Below, in pieces: positions 31,826-40,568 of a DNA stretch of 64,000 bases (position 1 is the first letter of the stretch; each line of letters begins with the position of its first letter). Source of the stretch: Planctomycetota bacterium. GTDB lineage: Bacteria > Planctomycetota > Planctomycetia > Isosphaerales > Isosphaeraceae. Below the pieces are notes generated by a model. The model saw only the letters and a program-made list of their open reading frames with translations. It did no database searches and had not been told where the DNA came from. The position numbers were made by a program, and so were the translations under genes. The DNA lies in contig JAJYWB010000018.1 of NCBI GenBank assembly GCA_021791715.1, positions 1 through 64,000 on the forward strand, given 5' to 3'.

Positions 31826-32893
31826 ATGAGCCGAGCGCATCTGAACGATCTTCCCAGGCTGCACAACGCGGCGTGGCCGGGAGTCGTCGGCAAAGGGGAG
31901 GGTTCCGAGCCGCCGATCGATCTCGACACGATGCTCGATCTCACCGCCGCGGCCGAGGTCGACGGGGTCAAGTTCGACGGCGTAGACTTATTTTTATTTA
32001 GTCCACATGTCGATATCAACGCTTCCGACGACGATTTGAAGCGACTCGCCGACCGGGTTCGAGCGAGGGGGCTCGTGATCGGCAGCGTGGTCGCTCCGGT
32101 TTGGCCGCCGACGGGAGGGGGATCGGCGCTCGATCCCGGCGAGGGGCGAAGCCGATTTCTCGATCAGGTGCGGAAGGGGTGTCGAATCGCCAAAAAATTG
32201 CGCGAGCTCGGCGTTCGGCCTTACGGAATCGTGAGGATCGATTCGGCGAGCGGCGTGGCCGATTGGGCGGTCGACCCCGAGGGGAATCAACAACGGATCG
32301 CCGAAACGTTCAAAGCCGCGGCCAAAATCGCCCGCGATCACGGCGAAAGGCTCGCCGCCGAGGGGGAGATCTGCTGGGGCGGGATGCATTCGTGGCGGAA
32401 GATGGTCGACCTTCTCGAACGCGTCGGCGAGCCCGAGACGCTCGGCTTTCAAGCGGATATGGCTCATACGCTTTTATATACATTGGGTGAGAACGCCCCC
32501 GAGGATCGGATTCTCCCGCTCGATTTCGACTGGAGCGACGCCGCGACGCTCGACGATGCGCTCCGCACGCTGACGCGAGCGCTTCGCCCCTGGACGATCG
32601 ATTTTCACGTGGCGCAGAACGACGCGACGGTTTATGGATCGGGCTCGCACGATCACACGGGCCGCCACTGCCTGGCGAACGATCCCAAGGGAAAGCTCGA
32701 CATCCCCAGACACGCGGGCTTTTGGCTCCGCGACGAAAACGGAGCGCCGATTCATCAATTTGAACACATTTGCTGGGATGGTTGTATGTTCCCGAACTCG
32801 ACGATGACCGACCCCCGCACGTGGAACGACGTCCTCGCGGCGATGATCGCGGTTCGCGACGCGCACGGCTCGGTTTCACCCGGATCGGCGTGA
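31826..32893 (+). CDS. TIM-barrel sugar isomerase/epimerase family protein
   Basis: This 355-residue protein belongs by pattern to the AP-endonuclease-2 / xylose-isomerase-like TIM-barrel group. Motifs are [15 protein letters not shown] near the N-terminus, [23 protein letters not shown], the metal-site strands [13 protein letters not shown] and [20 protein letters not shown], and an unusual C-terminal part with [13 protein letters not shown]. These give the E, D, H and E ligands expected for the divalent metal. The sugar is unknown. The ATG at 31826 is preceded by GGAGATTTGG. It lies among other carbohydrate genes, which supports a sugar role. Confidence 0.8.
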   Translation: MSRAHLNDLPRLHNAAWPGVVGKGEGSEPPIDLDTMLDLTAAAEVDGVKFDGVDLFLFSPHVDINASDDDLKRLADRVRARGLVIGSVVAPVWPPTGGGSALDPGEGRSRFLDQVRKGCRIAKKLRELGVRPYGIVRIDSASGVADWAVDPEGNQQRIAETFKAAAKIARDHGERLAAEGEICWGGMHSWRKMVDLLERVGEPETLGFQADMAHTLLYTLGENAPEDRILPLDFDWSDAATLDDALRTLTRALRPWTIDFHVAQNDATVYGSGSHDHTGRHCLANDPKGKLDIPRHAGFWLRDENGAPIHQFEHICWDGCMFPNSTMTDPRTWNDVLAAMIAVRDAHGSVSPGSA

Positions 32894-32985
32894 GGGGGCG
32901 AGTTTACCGCTCGACGAATCGAACCGATCCGAACTCCTTCAAAAGTTCATGAGCGATCGAACGAGATCAGAACAAGGAGCGGAAA

Positions 32986-33783
32986 ATGACGTCCCCGTTC
33001 CCAGGAATGGATCCTTATTTAGAAAATCCGAACATGTGGCGCGGAGTTCATCACTGGTTCATCACCGCCTCGGCCGAGCAGTTGCAACCTCAACTGACTC
33101 CGCGCGGGTATTACGTCGACGTCGAAAGCAGGGTGTGGTTGGAATCGCCGGAACGATCGGTTTATCCCGATCTTTCGCTTCTCATTCCCGCCGATCTAAA
33201 AACCTTCGAAAAACAAACCGAAAAGGCGTCGTCCTCCGAGGTCGCCGACCTTCCCGTGAAGATCCGCGTGGTCGAGAACGAGGTTCGCGAAGATTATCTT
33301 CAAATTTACGAGCGATCGACGAATAAATTAATCACTGGGATTGAATTTATTTCTCCGAGTAATAAATCGAATCGAACGGCGCGCAAGCTGTATTTAAAAA
33401 AACGCAAGGAGTTGTTCGAGGCCGGGATTAACTTCGTCGAGATCGATTTGCTCCGCGAGGGAAAATCGATCGTTCGGCTCCCGGCGTCGATCGTCGACCG
33501 AATACCTCGACCGTATTATCTGGTGAACATAATTCGGGCCGAGGGCGAAGAGTATGAATTTCATCCGATCGACGTGCGACGTCGATTGCCAAGGGTGGGC
33601 GTGCCGTTAAAACCTGGAGAGCCCGACGTGGTTTTGGATCTTCAAGCGGCGCGTGATCGCGTTTACGCGGCCGGTGCTTATGGCGATCGGATCGACTACA
33701 ATCGCGATCCCGTTCCCCCGCTACCCCCGGCTTACGCCGAATGGCTGCGCGAGACGGTCGCGAGGGGAGGGTCGGCGACATGA
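32986..33783 (+). CDS. DUF4058 family protein
   Basis: This 265-residue protein starts with the hallmark of DUF4058, SPFPGMDPYLENPNMWRGVH. It continues with YYVDVESRVWLE, YPDLSLLIP, the block YERSTNKLITGIEFISPSNKS, and LKKRKELFEAGINFVEIDLLREG. The last parts resemble a restriction-like or Uma2-like core with E, D and K residues, but no activity has been shown to my knowledge. The family is expanded in cyanobacteria and planctomycetes. A good AAGGAGCGG ribosome-binding site precedes the ATG. Its presence between sugar genes looks accidental. Confidence 0.9.
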   Translation: MTSPFPGMDPYLENPNMWRGVHHWFITASAEQLQPQLTPRGYYVDVESRVWLESPERSVYPDLSLLIPADLKTFEKQTEKASSSEVADLPVKIRVVENEVREDYLQIYERSTNKLITGIEFISPSNKSNRTARKLYLKKRKELFEAGINFVEIDLLREGKSIVRLPASIVDRIPRPYYLVNIIRAEGEEYEFHPIDVRRRLPRVGVPLKPGEPDVVLDLQAARDRVYAAGAYGDRIDYNRDPVPPLPPAYAEWLRETVARGGSAT

Positions 33784-33885
33784 AGGAATACGCCGCGAGC
33801 GAAAGCCGAACGGAACGATATTTTGACTTCAAGAACACGATCGTCGCGGGTAGTCGGCGCGATCGGGAGGAAAACGGGAGAGCAT

Positions 33886-35034
33886 ATGTCTAAACAAAAG
33901 CCGCTCAACGTCGGGCTCGTGGGCTACGGGTTCATGGGTCGAACGCATTCGAACGCTTACAAGCGTGTGAACGATTTTTTCGAGGTCGCGCATCGCCCCG
34001 TGCTCAAGGCGGTTTGCGGGCGGAGCGACGCGGGGGCGAAAAAGTTCGCCGAAACGTGGGGTTACGAATCGGTCGAGACCGATTGGCGGAAACTCGTCGA
34101 ACGTAAAGATATCGACGCGATCGATATTTGCACGCCCAACAACACGCACGCCGAGATCGCGCTCGCCGCCGCGGCGGCGGGTAAGATGATCCTCTGCGAA
34201 AAGCCGTTGTCGATGAATCTCAAGGAGGGGAGCGCGATGGCCGACGCGGTCGAGAAGGCCGGCGTTCGCAACACCGTTTGGTACAATTACCGGCGCGTCC
34301 CCGCGGTGACGCTCGCCAAATCGTTGATCGACGAGGGAAAGCTCGGTCGCATTTTTCATTATCGAGCCAATTTTTTGCAGGACTGGACGATCTCGGCCGA
34401 CCTTCCCCAGGGGGGCGCGGGGCTCTGGCGGCTCGACGCCGCCGCGGCGGGCTCGGGAGTGACGGGAGACCTGCTCGCTCATTGTATCGACACCGCGATC
34501 TGGCTGAACGGAACGATCGGAACCGTCTGCTCGATGACCGAAACGTTCGTTAAAGAGCGCAAGCATAACCTCACGGGGAAGGTCGAGCCCGTCGGAATCG
34601 ACGACGCCTGCGCTTTCATGTGCCGGTTCGACAACGGGTCGCTCGGGCTGTTCGAATCGACCCGGTACGCGCGCGGCCACAAGGCGCTGTACACGTTCGA
34701 GGTCAACGGCGAGAAGGCTTCGCTCAAATGGGATCTCCACGATCTGCACAGGCTTCAATATTTTGATCATCGCGACGATTCCGCCCTCCGCGGCTGGCGA
34801 TCGATTCACGTCACCGACGGCGAGCATCCTTATATGAACAGATGGTGGGTTCCCGGCCTGCAGATCGGCTATGAGCACACTTTTGTGCATCAGGTCGCCG
34901 ATTTTCTGGCGGATCTCGCGGCGGATCGGCCGACCTCGCCGACGTTCCGCGAGGCGCTTTCGACACAGGCCGTGTGCGACGCGGTTCTCGACTCGGCCGA
35001 GGTGGGAACGTGGCAAACGGTGATCCCGGTTTGA
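33886..35034 (+). CDS. Gfo/Idh/MocA family oxidoreductase
   Basis: This 382-residue cytosolic dehydrogenase has an N-terminal Rossmann fold ([21 protein letters not shown]) and the family's [11 protein letters not shown] with the catalytic Lys. A C-terminal alpha/beta dimerisation domain has [20 protein letters not shown], which provides the His and Asp near the substrate. NAD(P)-dependent oxidation of a sugar, inositol or related polyol is likely. The sheet segment [26 protein letters not shown] is typical. The ATG at 33886 follows GGGAGAGC. Together with the two TIM-barrel isomerases nearby it could act in oxidised-sugar or inositol-type catabolism. Confidence 0.92.
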   Translation: MSKQKPLNVGLVGYGFMGRTHSNAYKRVNDFFEVAHRPVLKAVCGRSDAGAKKFAETWGYESVETDWRKLVERKDIDAIDICTPNNTHAEIALAAAAAGKMILCEKPLSMNLKEGSAMADAVEKAGVRNTVWYNYRRVPAVTLAKSLIDEGKLGRIFHYRANFLQDWTISADLPQGGAGLWRLDAAAAGSGVTGDLLAHCIDTAIWLNGTIGTVCSMTETFVKERKHNLTGKVEPVGIDDACAFMCRFDNGSLGLFESTRYARGHKALYTFEVNGEKASLKWDLHDLHRLQYFDHRDDSALRGWRSIHVTDGEHPYMNRWWVPGLQIGYEHTFVHQVADFLADLAADRPTSPTFREALSTQAVCDAVLDSAEVGTWQTVIPV

Positions 35035-35131
35035 CGTCGATTTGAAGATCGACGATGATCGAATCGTGGTCGCGCGGAGAGATCGAACAAAAGCGGGATC
35101 TTCCGATCCAAGAATTCGATCGGAGCAATCG

Positions 35132-35596
35132 ATGTCAAGGCTCGTTTTTTATCGGCAGAAACGGAACGACGGATCGATCCGTACCGGGGTCGAACTCGAC
35201 GACGAAACGATCGCTCATCAATTTGAAGAACCGACGGGAGATCGCGACCCGGTCTTGCTTTGGTATGTCGATTTGCGCTGCGAAGGATCGGGCGTTCCTT
35301 CGGAACCAAAGGCCGCGGCGCTTTGGTTGTTGGATCAATCGCAAACGATTCGGCACGGTTTTCGTCGATTCGCCGAGAAAATGCGCTTCGGCGCCGACGT
35401 CGATCGCTATTCGATCAGGTGGAGCGAATTCGAAGGACTTCCCGACGACGTCGAAATGACGATCGTCTGTTCGGCTTCGAATCGCGTCGTCGCTCGCGGC
35501 CTCGCCGAAATCCTCACGGATATCGGCGATCGTTGGCGAGAGATCCTCGTCGACGAATTGGATATCGTTATCGAGTCTCAACATGTTTCTCAATAA
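35132..35596 (+). CDS. unknown protein paired with a PIN-domain gene (154 aa)
   Basis: I do not recognise a domain. The protein is 154 residues, soluble and acidic, beginning MSRLVFYRQKRNDGSIRTGV with strand-rich N-terminal half (DPVLLWYVDLRCEGSG) and a helical middle (AAALWLLDQSQTIRHGFRRFAEKMRF). It ends LVDELDIVIESQHVSQ. Its stop codon lies 3 bp before the ATG of the PIN-domain gene, an arrangement typical of antitoxin-toxin pairs, though it is larger than most antitoxins and shows no obvious DNA-binding motif. It could be a regulator or inhibitor of the PIN nuclease; that is inference from position only. CGGAGCAATCG precedes the chosen ATG. Confidence 0.65.
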   Translation: MSRLVFYRQKRNDGSIRTGVELDDETIAHQFEEPTGDRDPVLLWYVDLRCEGSGVPSEPKAAALWLLDQSQTIRHGFRRFAEKMRFGADVDRYSIRWSEFEGLPDDVEMTIVCSASNRVVARGLAEILTDIGDRWREILVDELDIVIESQHVSQ

Positions 35597-35599
35597 ATC

Positions 35600-36019
35600 A
35601 TGAAACGTGTACTTGATACCAATATCTTGATCGCACATTTTCTCGCTCTTCGACCGCTCGCGGGAAAGGGAGCGAGCGACGCGGTATCGTCGGCGAGGAG
35701 GTTGATCGAGGATCGTGGAACAGACGAGATCGTTTCACCAGTCGAGGTCGAATTTTTATGCGGCGTGCTCGATCGTCACGAGATGAGGCTACGAGAGGCG
35801 TTCCTGAGCGTCTTTAAAGTAATCGATGAGCATTCGACGATACCCAAGGATTGGTCCGAAGCCGCGAGGTACGCCAAGCATCCCGGTTTTCACGCGAGCC
35901 CGAGGGATCTCGGCGATTGTTTGGTATCGGCGATCGCCGATCGACTCGGACGAGAAGTGATCAGCGACGACAAGGGGCTTCATCGTCAACGAGGACGCAC
36001 TCGACAAAAACGCCCTTAA
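35600..36019 (+). CDS. PIN-domain ribonuclease, VapC-like
   Basis: This 139-residue protein begins MKRVLDTNILIAHF with the first PIN acidic residue. It continues with SPVEVEFLCGVLDRHEM (the Glu) and then HASPRDLGDCLVSAIADRLG and VISDDKGL, which carry the remaining Asp residues and the strand-helix of the fold. Such proteins are Mg2+-dependent RNases, and most are VapC toxins cleaving tRNA or rRNA. The basic tail (HRQRGRTRQKRP) may help RNA binding. It starts 3 bp after the unknown 154-aa gene and has almost no ribosome-binding site of its own, so translation is probably coupled. Confidence 0.82.
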   Translation: MKRVLDTNILIAHFLALRPLAGKGASDAVSSARRLIEDRGTDEIVSPVEVEFLCGVLDRHEMRLREAFLSVFKVIDEHSTIPKDWSEAARYAKHPGFHASPRDLGDCLVSAIADRLGREVISDDKGLHRQRGRTRQKRP

Positions 36020-36096
36020 TCCCGGTCGACGAATACAGCGTCGAATCGCGGCATGTTAATCTGTCTGATTTTATGATCATGAATTAGGAGATTTTA

Positions 36097-36942
36097 ATGA
36101 AATTCGGCATGAATCTGTTGCTCTGGACGACCGAGGTTACCTCGGAGCACGACTCGGTTTTGGAGTCGATCAAGGGGATGGGTTTCGACGCGGTCGAGAT
36201 CCCCGTGTTCAATCTCGACGATCGCGCTCCTTATGAAAGGCTGGGTCGCAAGCTTAAGGAATTGGGGCTGACCGCGACCGCGGTGACGGTGATGACCCCC
36301 GAGGCGAATCCGATTTCGCCCGATCCGGCGATCCGCGCCGCGGCGATCAAACGGCTCGACCGCGTTCTCGATTGCGCCTCGGCGTTCAACAGCGAGATCC
36401 TCTGCGGGCCTACGCATTCCGCGATCGGCTGCTTTTCAGGCCAAGGGCCGACCCAAGAGGAATTCCAACACGGCGTCGAAACGCTCCACGCCGTCGCCGA
36501 GCGAGCCAAGGTTTACGGAATTATGATCGCGGTCGAATACCTAAACCGGTTCGAGAATTATTTCCTCACGACCGCGGCCGATACGTCAAAATTCGTACGC
36601 GCGGTGAATCATCCTTATCTCAAGATGATGTACGACACGTTCCACGCGCATATCGAGGAGAAAAACCAGGCGAAGGCGATCGCCTCGTGCGCGGCGGAGA
36701 CGATTCATGTTCACATCTCTGAGAACGACCGAGGCGTACCGGGAACGGGACAGATCGATTGGCAATCGGTGTTCTCGGGGCTCAAGAGTTCGGGCTTCGA
36801 CTGTTATCTTACGATCGAGGCGTTCGGCCGGGCTCTCCCCGCGCTCGCCGCGGCGACTCGCGTTTGGCGCGATCTATTCGCCGATCCGCTCGAACTCTGC
36901 CGCGACGGTCTCGCATTCACCAAGAGTAAGGTAAAAGCGTGA
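36097..36942 (+). CDS. TIM-barrel sugar isomerase/epimerase (D-psicose/tagatose 3-epimerase-like)
   Basis: This 281-residue protein matches the D-tagatose/D-psicose 3-epimerase and hydroxypyruvate-isomerase-like group. It starts MKFGMNLLLWTTEV, has GFDAVEIPVFN, the first metal Glu in IAVEYLNRFENYFLTTA, LKMMYDTFHAHIEE with the Asp and His ligands, TIHVHISENDRG, and the last Glu in YLTIEAFGR. Those residues form the Mn2+ site with two catalytic glutamates. C3 epimerisation of a ketohexose is plausible but the substrate is not certain. AGGAGATTTTA precedes the start. It closes the plus-strand sugar gene group. Confidence 0.9.
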   Translation: MKFGMNLLLWTTEVTSEHDSVLESIKGMGFDAVEIPVFNLDDRAPYERLGRKLKELGLTATAVTVMTPEANPISPDPAIRAAAIKRLDRVLDCASAFNSEILCGPTHSAIGCFSGQGPTQEEFQHGVETLHAVAERAKVYGIMIAVEYLNRFENYFLTTAADTSKFVRAVNHPYLKMMYDTFHAHIEEKNQAKAIASCAAETIHVHISENDRGVPGTGQIDWQSVFSGLKSSGFDCYLTIEAFGRALPALAAATRVWRDLFADPLELCRDGLAFTKSKVKA

Positions 36943-37105
36943 GCGAGAGATTATAGAATCGATCCGGAAAGCGATCCGCGAATACGGAGGGCTTTGAGGG
37001 CGAACTCAAATTCGGCGTCGACACATAATTGGAATCCGATCACAATTTTGGGAGGGCGGAACGAATTTGGAGCGCGATCCGATTTTGGGAGCGCGGAACC
37101 AATTT
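36943..37105. other. short degenerate repeats leading into the 494-bp repeat array
   Basis: Between the epimerase stop and the first full repeat, the words AATTTTGGGAGGGCGGAAC, GATTTTGGGAGCGCGGAACC and AATTTGGGAGGGCGAACC follow each other at 20-35-bp spacing. These look like decayed fragments of the repeat's left end. Confidence 0.5.
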
Positions 37106-38190
37106 GGGAGGGCGAACCTCCTGGTGAGCCGTTTTCTTATATTCTCTATTCTTCACGGCAAAACATCTTGATCGTCGGCTTGTATGAAAAGAGGCTCACC
37201 GGGAGGTTCGCCCTCCCAATCAGAATAAATCGACATCTACATATTTAATGCATGTCAGTTAGTTTAATTTATTAATTGGCGCCGAAACCGGCAAAATCGA
37301 GCCGATTGCGATTCGTGCGCGGTTCCTGATAGCCTCTCGGAGGGGCCCTTGGCTGGAGATTCCGCTGGTTCACTTCTCCCTTTGGGAGAAGTCGTCGCGG
37401 AGCGACGGATGAGGGGTTGATTGATCGGATGATTCGCCGGTTGAAAAAGCCCTCACCCGGCCTTCGGCCGGCCTCTCCCAAAGGGAGAGGCTTACTTTCA
37501 CAACGATTCGATGCGATGAATCCGCGTGTATATGTTTTGATCATTCGGAAGGGAGCGCCCGTTCGAGAGGGCGAACTCTTACGCGGGGCGGTCTCTTATG
37601 GGAGGGCGAACCTCTTGGTGAGCCGTTTTCTTATATTCTCTATTCTTCACGGCAAAACATCTTGAACGACGGCTTGTATGAAAAGAGGCTCACCGGGAGG
37701 TTCGCCCTCCCAATCAGAATAAATCGACATCTACATATTTAATGCATGTAAGTTAGTTTAATTTATTAATTGGCGCCGAAACCGGTAAAATCGAGCCGAT
37801 TGCGATTCGTGCGCGGTTCCTGATAGCCTCTCGGAGGGGCCCTTGGCTGGAGATTCCGCTGGTTCACTTCTCCCTTTGGGAGAAGTCGTCGCGGAGCGAC
37901 GGATGAGGGGTTGATTGATCGGATGATTCGCCGGTTGAAAAAGCCCTCACCCGGCCTTCGGCCGGCCTCTCCCAAAGGGAGAGGCTTACTTTCACAACGA
38001 TTCGATGCGATGAATCCGCGTGTATATGTTTTGATCATTCGGAAGGGAGCGCCCGTTCGAGAGGGCGAACTCTTACGCGGGGCGGTCTCTTATGGGAGGG
38101 CGAACCTCCTGGTGAGCCGTTTCTTATATTCTCTATTCTTCACAGCAAAACATCTTGATCGTCGGCTCGTCTGAAATAAGCTCACCGCGA
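37106..38190. repeat. two direct 494-bp repeats plus a truncated third copy, palindrome-rich
   Basis: Unit 1 (37106-37599) and unit 2 (37600-38093) are head to tail and differ at only a handful of bases that I could see. A third copy begins at 38094 and stops near 38190. Each unit opens with a 25-bp arm (37106-37130) that is inverted at 37193-37217 with one mismatch, giving a ~112-bp MITE- or REP-like hairpin element. Each also contains the palindromes CTTCTCCCTTTGGGAGAAG (37373-37391), CCGGCCTTCGGCCGG (37457-37471) and CCTCTCCCAAAGGGAGAGG (37472-37490). There is no transposase and no convincing gene inside; the small open frames simply repeat with the unit. Confidence 0.9.
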
Positions 38191-38263
38191 TGTTATCGAT
38201 CCAAATGATCATTCAGGCGCCGGATGAGCGGATATCGCTCATCCGACGCTCTCCCTCGGCGCG

Positions 38264-40447
38264 TTATTTTTTCGGCCAAATCGATTTCAATTCGTGGATC
38301 TCGGCGGAAAGAATTTTCGCCGCTCCGCCGATCGTGCGCAACGACACCATGCGATCGTCGGCTGCGGGGGCGATCGCCTGCGGCACGTAACAGAGACCGT
38401 CGGACGCGAAAATCTCGATCCCGTTGCGATCCGCGAGAGCGATCAAGCGCTGCCTGCCGCCGAGCAAAGGAGCGGGAGCGTCGATTTCGTTGACCCACAA
38501 TCGCTGCTTCTTAACGTCGTACCGAATCGATACCCCGCGCACTTTTAAATCGACCTCGGCCGCTTCAAACGGCTCGAACTCGATCCGGGCGTCGATCAAC
38601 TCGCCTCGAAAAGTATCGGTTGGATTCAGATCACCAGGATTGAGTGTGAATGAATCAAATCGGCTCGATTTCACCCGCAACGATTCGATCTCTCGAACGG
38701 GAGTGTAACTCAACCGAGGTCCCGCGGGCGTGTTCATCAGTTTGAGTTCGAGAGGTACCGTCATCGATTGATTGAAATTCATTCCGGGAGAATTCGTTTG
38801 AAACCAGCCGATCATGATCCTCCTGCCGTCGGTCTCGGGGATGTCCGAGAACGTCTGAGCCGCGTAGAACCCCCGGCCGCGCGTGCCTTTAAGCTTGGGA
38901 GTCTCGGGGATAAACGTCGAACCGTCGAATTCGCCCAACATGTAATCCGAATCGGCCGCGGTAAGCACCCACTTGACGTTCGAGGGGTCGCCTTCGACCT
39001 TAAGCGGGAACATGTCGGGACATTCAAAAAATCCCTCGATCCGTCCCGTGATCGTCCAGTTTTTCATATCCGTAGACGTTAAAAAATGGATCGTATGCAC
39101 GACTCCTTTTTTAGCCGGATCGTTCGCCGCAGAGGCGGGAACTCCGACATAAAGCGCCGTAACCCATTTTTGTGTCGGCGCGTGCCAAAAAACTTTGGGG
39201 TCGCGATCGCCGCCGTCGCCGATCGTCTTTATAATCGGATTGTTTTGATATTTATCAAAATGCAAACCGTCGACGCTCGACGCGAGACACTGAACGCTTT
39301 TATCGCTCGCCGCGGTGTAAACGAGGATGAGAGCGGGGTTCTCGACCGTCCCGAATCCGCTCGTCGCGTTCCGGTCGACCGCGGCCGATCCCGAAAACAT
39401 CGCGCCGAGCTTATCGGGATAAAGCGCGATCGGTTCCTCACGCCAATGAATCATATCCTTACTAATCGCGTGGCCCCAATGCATGTTCCCCCATTTCACC
39501 CCGTAAGGGTTAAACTGAAAGAACATATGATATTCTCCGCGATAATAAACGAGCCCGTTGGGATCGTTATTCCAGCCGAATTTCGGCGAGAAATGGAATT
39601 GAGGGCGGAGCGGTTCGTCGTAAAGATCGGCGGAATTTTTCAAAGCGTCGGCCTGATCGATCGACGAGAGAAACCTGGAGTCGTCTTTCGTTTTATCGAT
39701 CCGAATCGTGAGCGTCTTCCCCCTCCATTGCGAGACGTCGAGGGGAGCCTTCCAATCGGCTTCGCCGTCCGCCGCCTCGATTTCGAACGAGCGAACCTCG
39801 GCGCCGTTCGCGAACACTGTCGCGCGACGAATCGGAGCGCCGTTCTTCACAGGAAAGAATAGCCAGGGATGTTCAATACGAATATCACGCGTCGCGTCGA
39901 CGACGATCGAAGGCGCGTGATCGGCGAGTTCGAACTGATCGACGAGGATATGTCCCCACGATCCTTTCGCCAGGTCGACGACGCGGATTCGAGCCGTTTT
40001 TCCGGCGAATTCGGCGACGTCGAACCGAGCGGGCTCGAGAACCTCGCTCCCTCCCGGCTTCGCGGCTTCGGGATATTTGCGGACGACGATTCCGTCGATC
40101 GTCAATTCGACGCGGCAATCGGCGCCGAATCCCCCTCCGACCAAAAACTTAAGATATTTACGATTGATCGTAAAAAAAGGGGATTCGATCGAACCCGTCG
40201 TGTCGTCGCCGTTGTGAAAACTGTTCGCGAGGCGTTTTCCCTGATAACCGACGACCGCCATCTGGCTCGGTTCGGCGCCCTCCGAAGGCGCCGCGCCGAA
40301 CGCCTCGCCGACGACGGTCCAATCGCCGTATGTCGCCGATTCGAAATCGGCCAGGACGACCTTGGGTCGATCCTCCGCCGAGACCGCGACCGAGAAACAG
40401 ATCGCGCAACTCATCATCACGAATGAGATTCGCTTGAACATACGCAT
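38264..40447 (-). CDS. exported glycoside hydrolase family 32 fructanase (levanase/invertase type)
   Basis: This 727-residue protein has a signal peptide (ISFVMMSCAICFSVAVSA). A ~260-residue N-terminal extension consists of beta-sandwich-like segments, some resembling carbohydrate-binding modules. Then comes the GH32 five-bladed propeller and C-terminal beta sandwich. The three catalytic signatures are complete: the nucleophile in WNNDPNG near residue 290, RDPKVF near 415 (transition-state Asp) and FECPDMF near 474 (acid/base Glu). Substrates should be beta-fructans such as levan, inulin or sucrose; which one cannot be read. A strong AAGGAGCG precedes the ATG at 40447. It is the last gene of the fructose cluster. 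Confidence 0.93.
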   Translation of the reverse strand: MRMFKRISFVMMSCAICFSVAVSAEDRPKVVLADFESATYGDWTVVGEAFGAAPSEGAEPSQMAVVGYQGKRLANSFHNGDDTTGSIESPFFTINRKYLKFLVGGGFGADCRVELTIDGIVVRKYPEAAKPGGSEVLEPARFDVAEFAGKTARIRVVDLAKGSWGHILVDQFELADHAPSIVVDATRDIRIEHPWLFFPVKNGAPIRRATVFANGAEVRSFEIEAADGEADWKAPLDVSQWRGKTLTIRIDKTKDDSRFLSSIDQADALKNSADLYDEPLRPQFHFSPKFGWNNDPNGLVYYRGEYHMFFQFNPYGVKWGNMHWGHAISKDMIHWREEPIALYPDKLGAMFSGSAAVDRNATSGFGTVENPALILVYTAASDKSVQCLASSVDGLHFDKYQNNPIIKTIGDGGDRDPKVFWHAPTQKWVTALYVGVPASAANDPAKKGVVHTIHFLTSTDMKNWTITGRIEGFFECPDMFPLKVEGDPSNVKWVLTAADSDYMLGEFDGSTFIPETPKLKGTRGRGFYAAQTFSDIPETDGRRIMIGWFQTNSPGMNFNQSMTVPLELKLMNTPAGPRLSYTPVREIESLRVKSSRFDSFTLNPGDLNPTDTFRGELIDARIEFEPFEAAEVDLKVRGVSIRYDVKKQRLWVNEIDAPAPLLGGRQRLIALADRNGIEIFASDGLCYVPQAIAPAADDRMVSLRTIGGAAKILSAEIHELKSIWPKK

Positions 40448-40568
40448 GATCGCTCCTTTATCAAGATGCCGTATCAATGAAATTTCATCGATGAACTCTT
40501 GGATTTTCGATCGGCCGGCGGTTCGAATCGGCGCGTCGTTTCACCTCATTCGAACGAATTCGCTCGGC

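Noticed and set aside
33829..35016. 395-codon open frame opposite the Gfo/Idh/MocA gene
   Set aside because: The complementary strand codes a clear oxidoreductase. The antisense frame has no family motif.
37272..38174. Small open frames repeated in each 494-bp unit
   Set aside because: They recur only because the DNA unit is duplicated. The translation crosses palindromic repeat sequence and has no ribosome-binding site.
37106..38190. CRISPR array
   Set aside because: The repeat unit is 494 bp with no short repeat/unique spacer alternation and no cas genes nearby.
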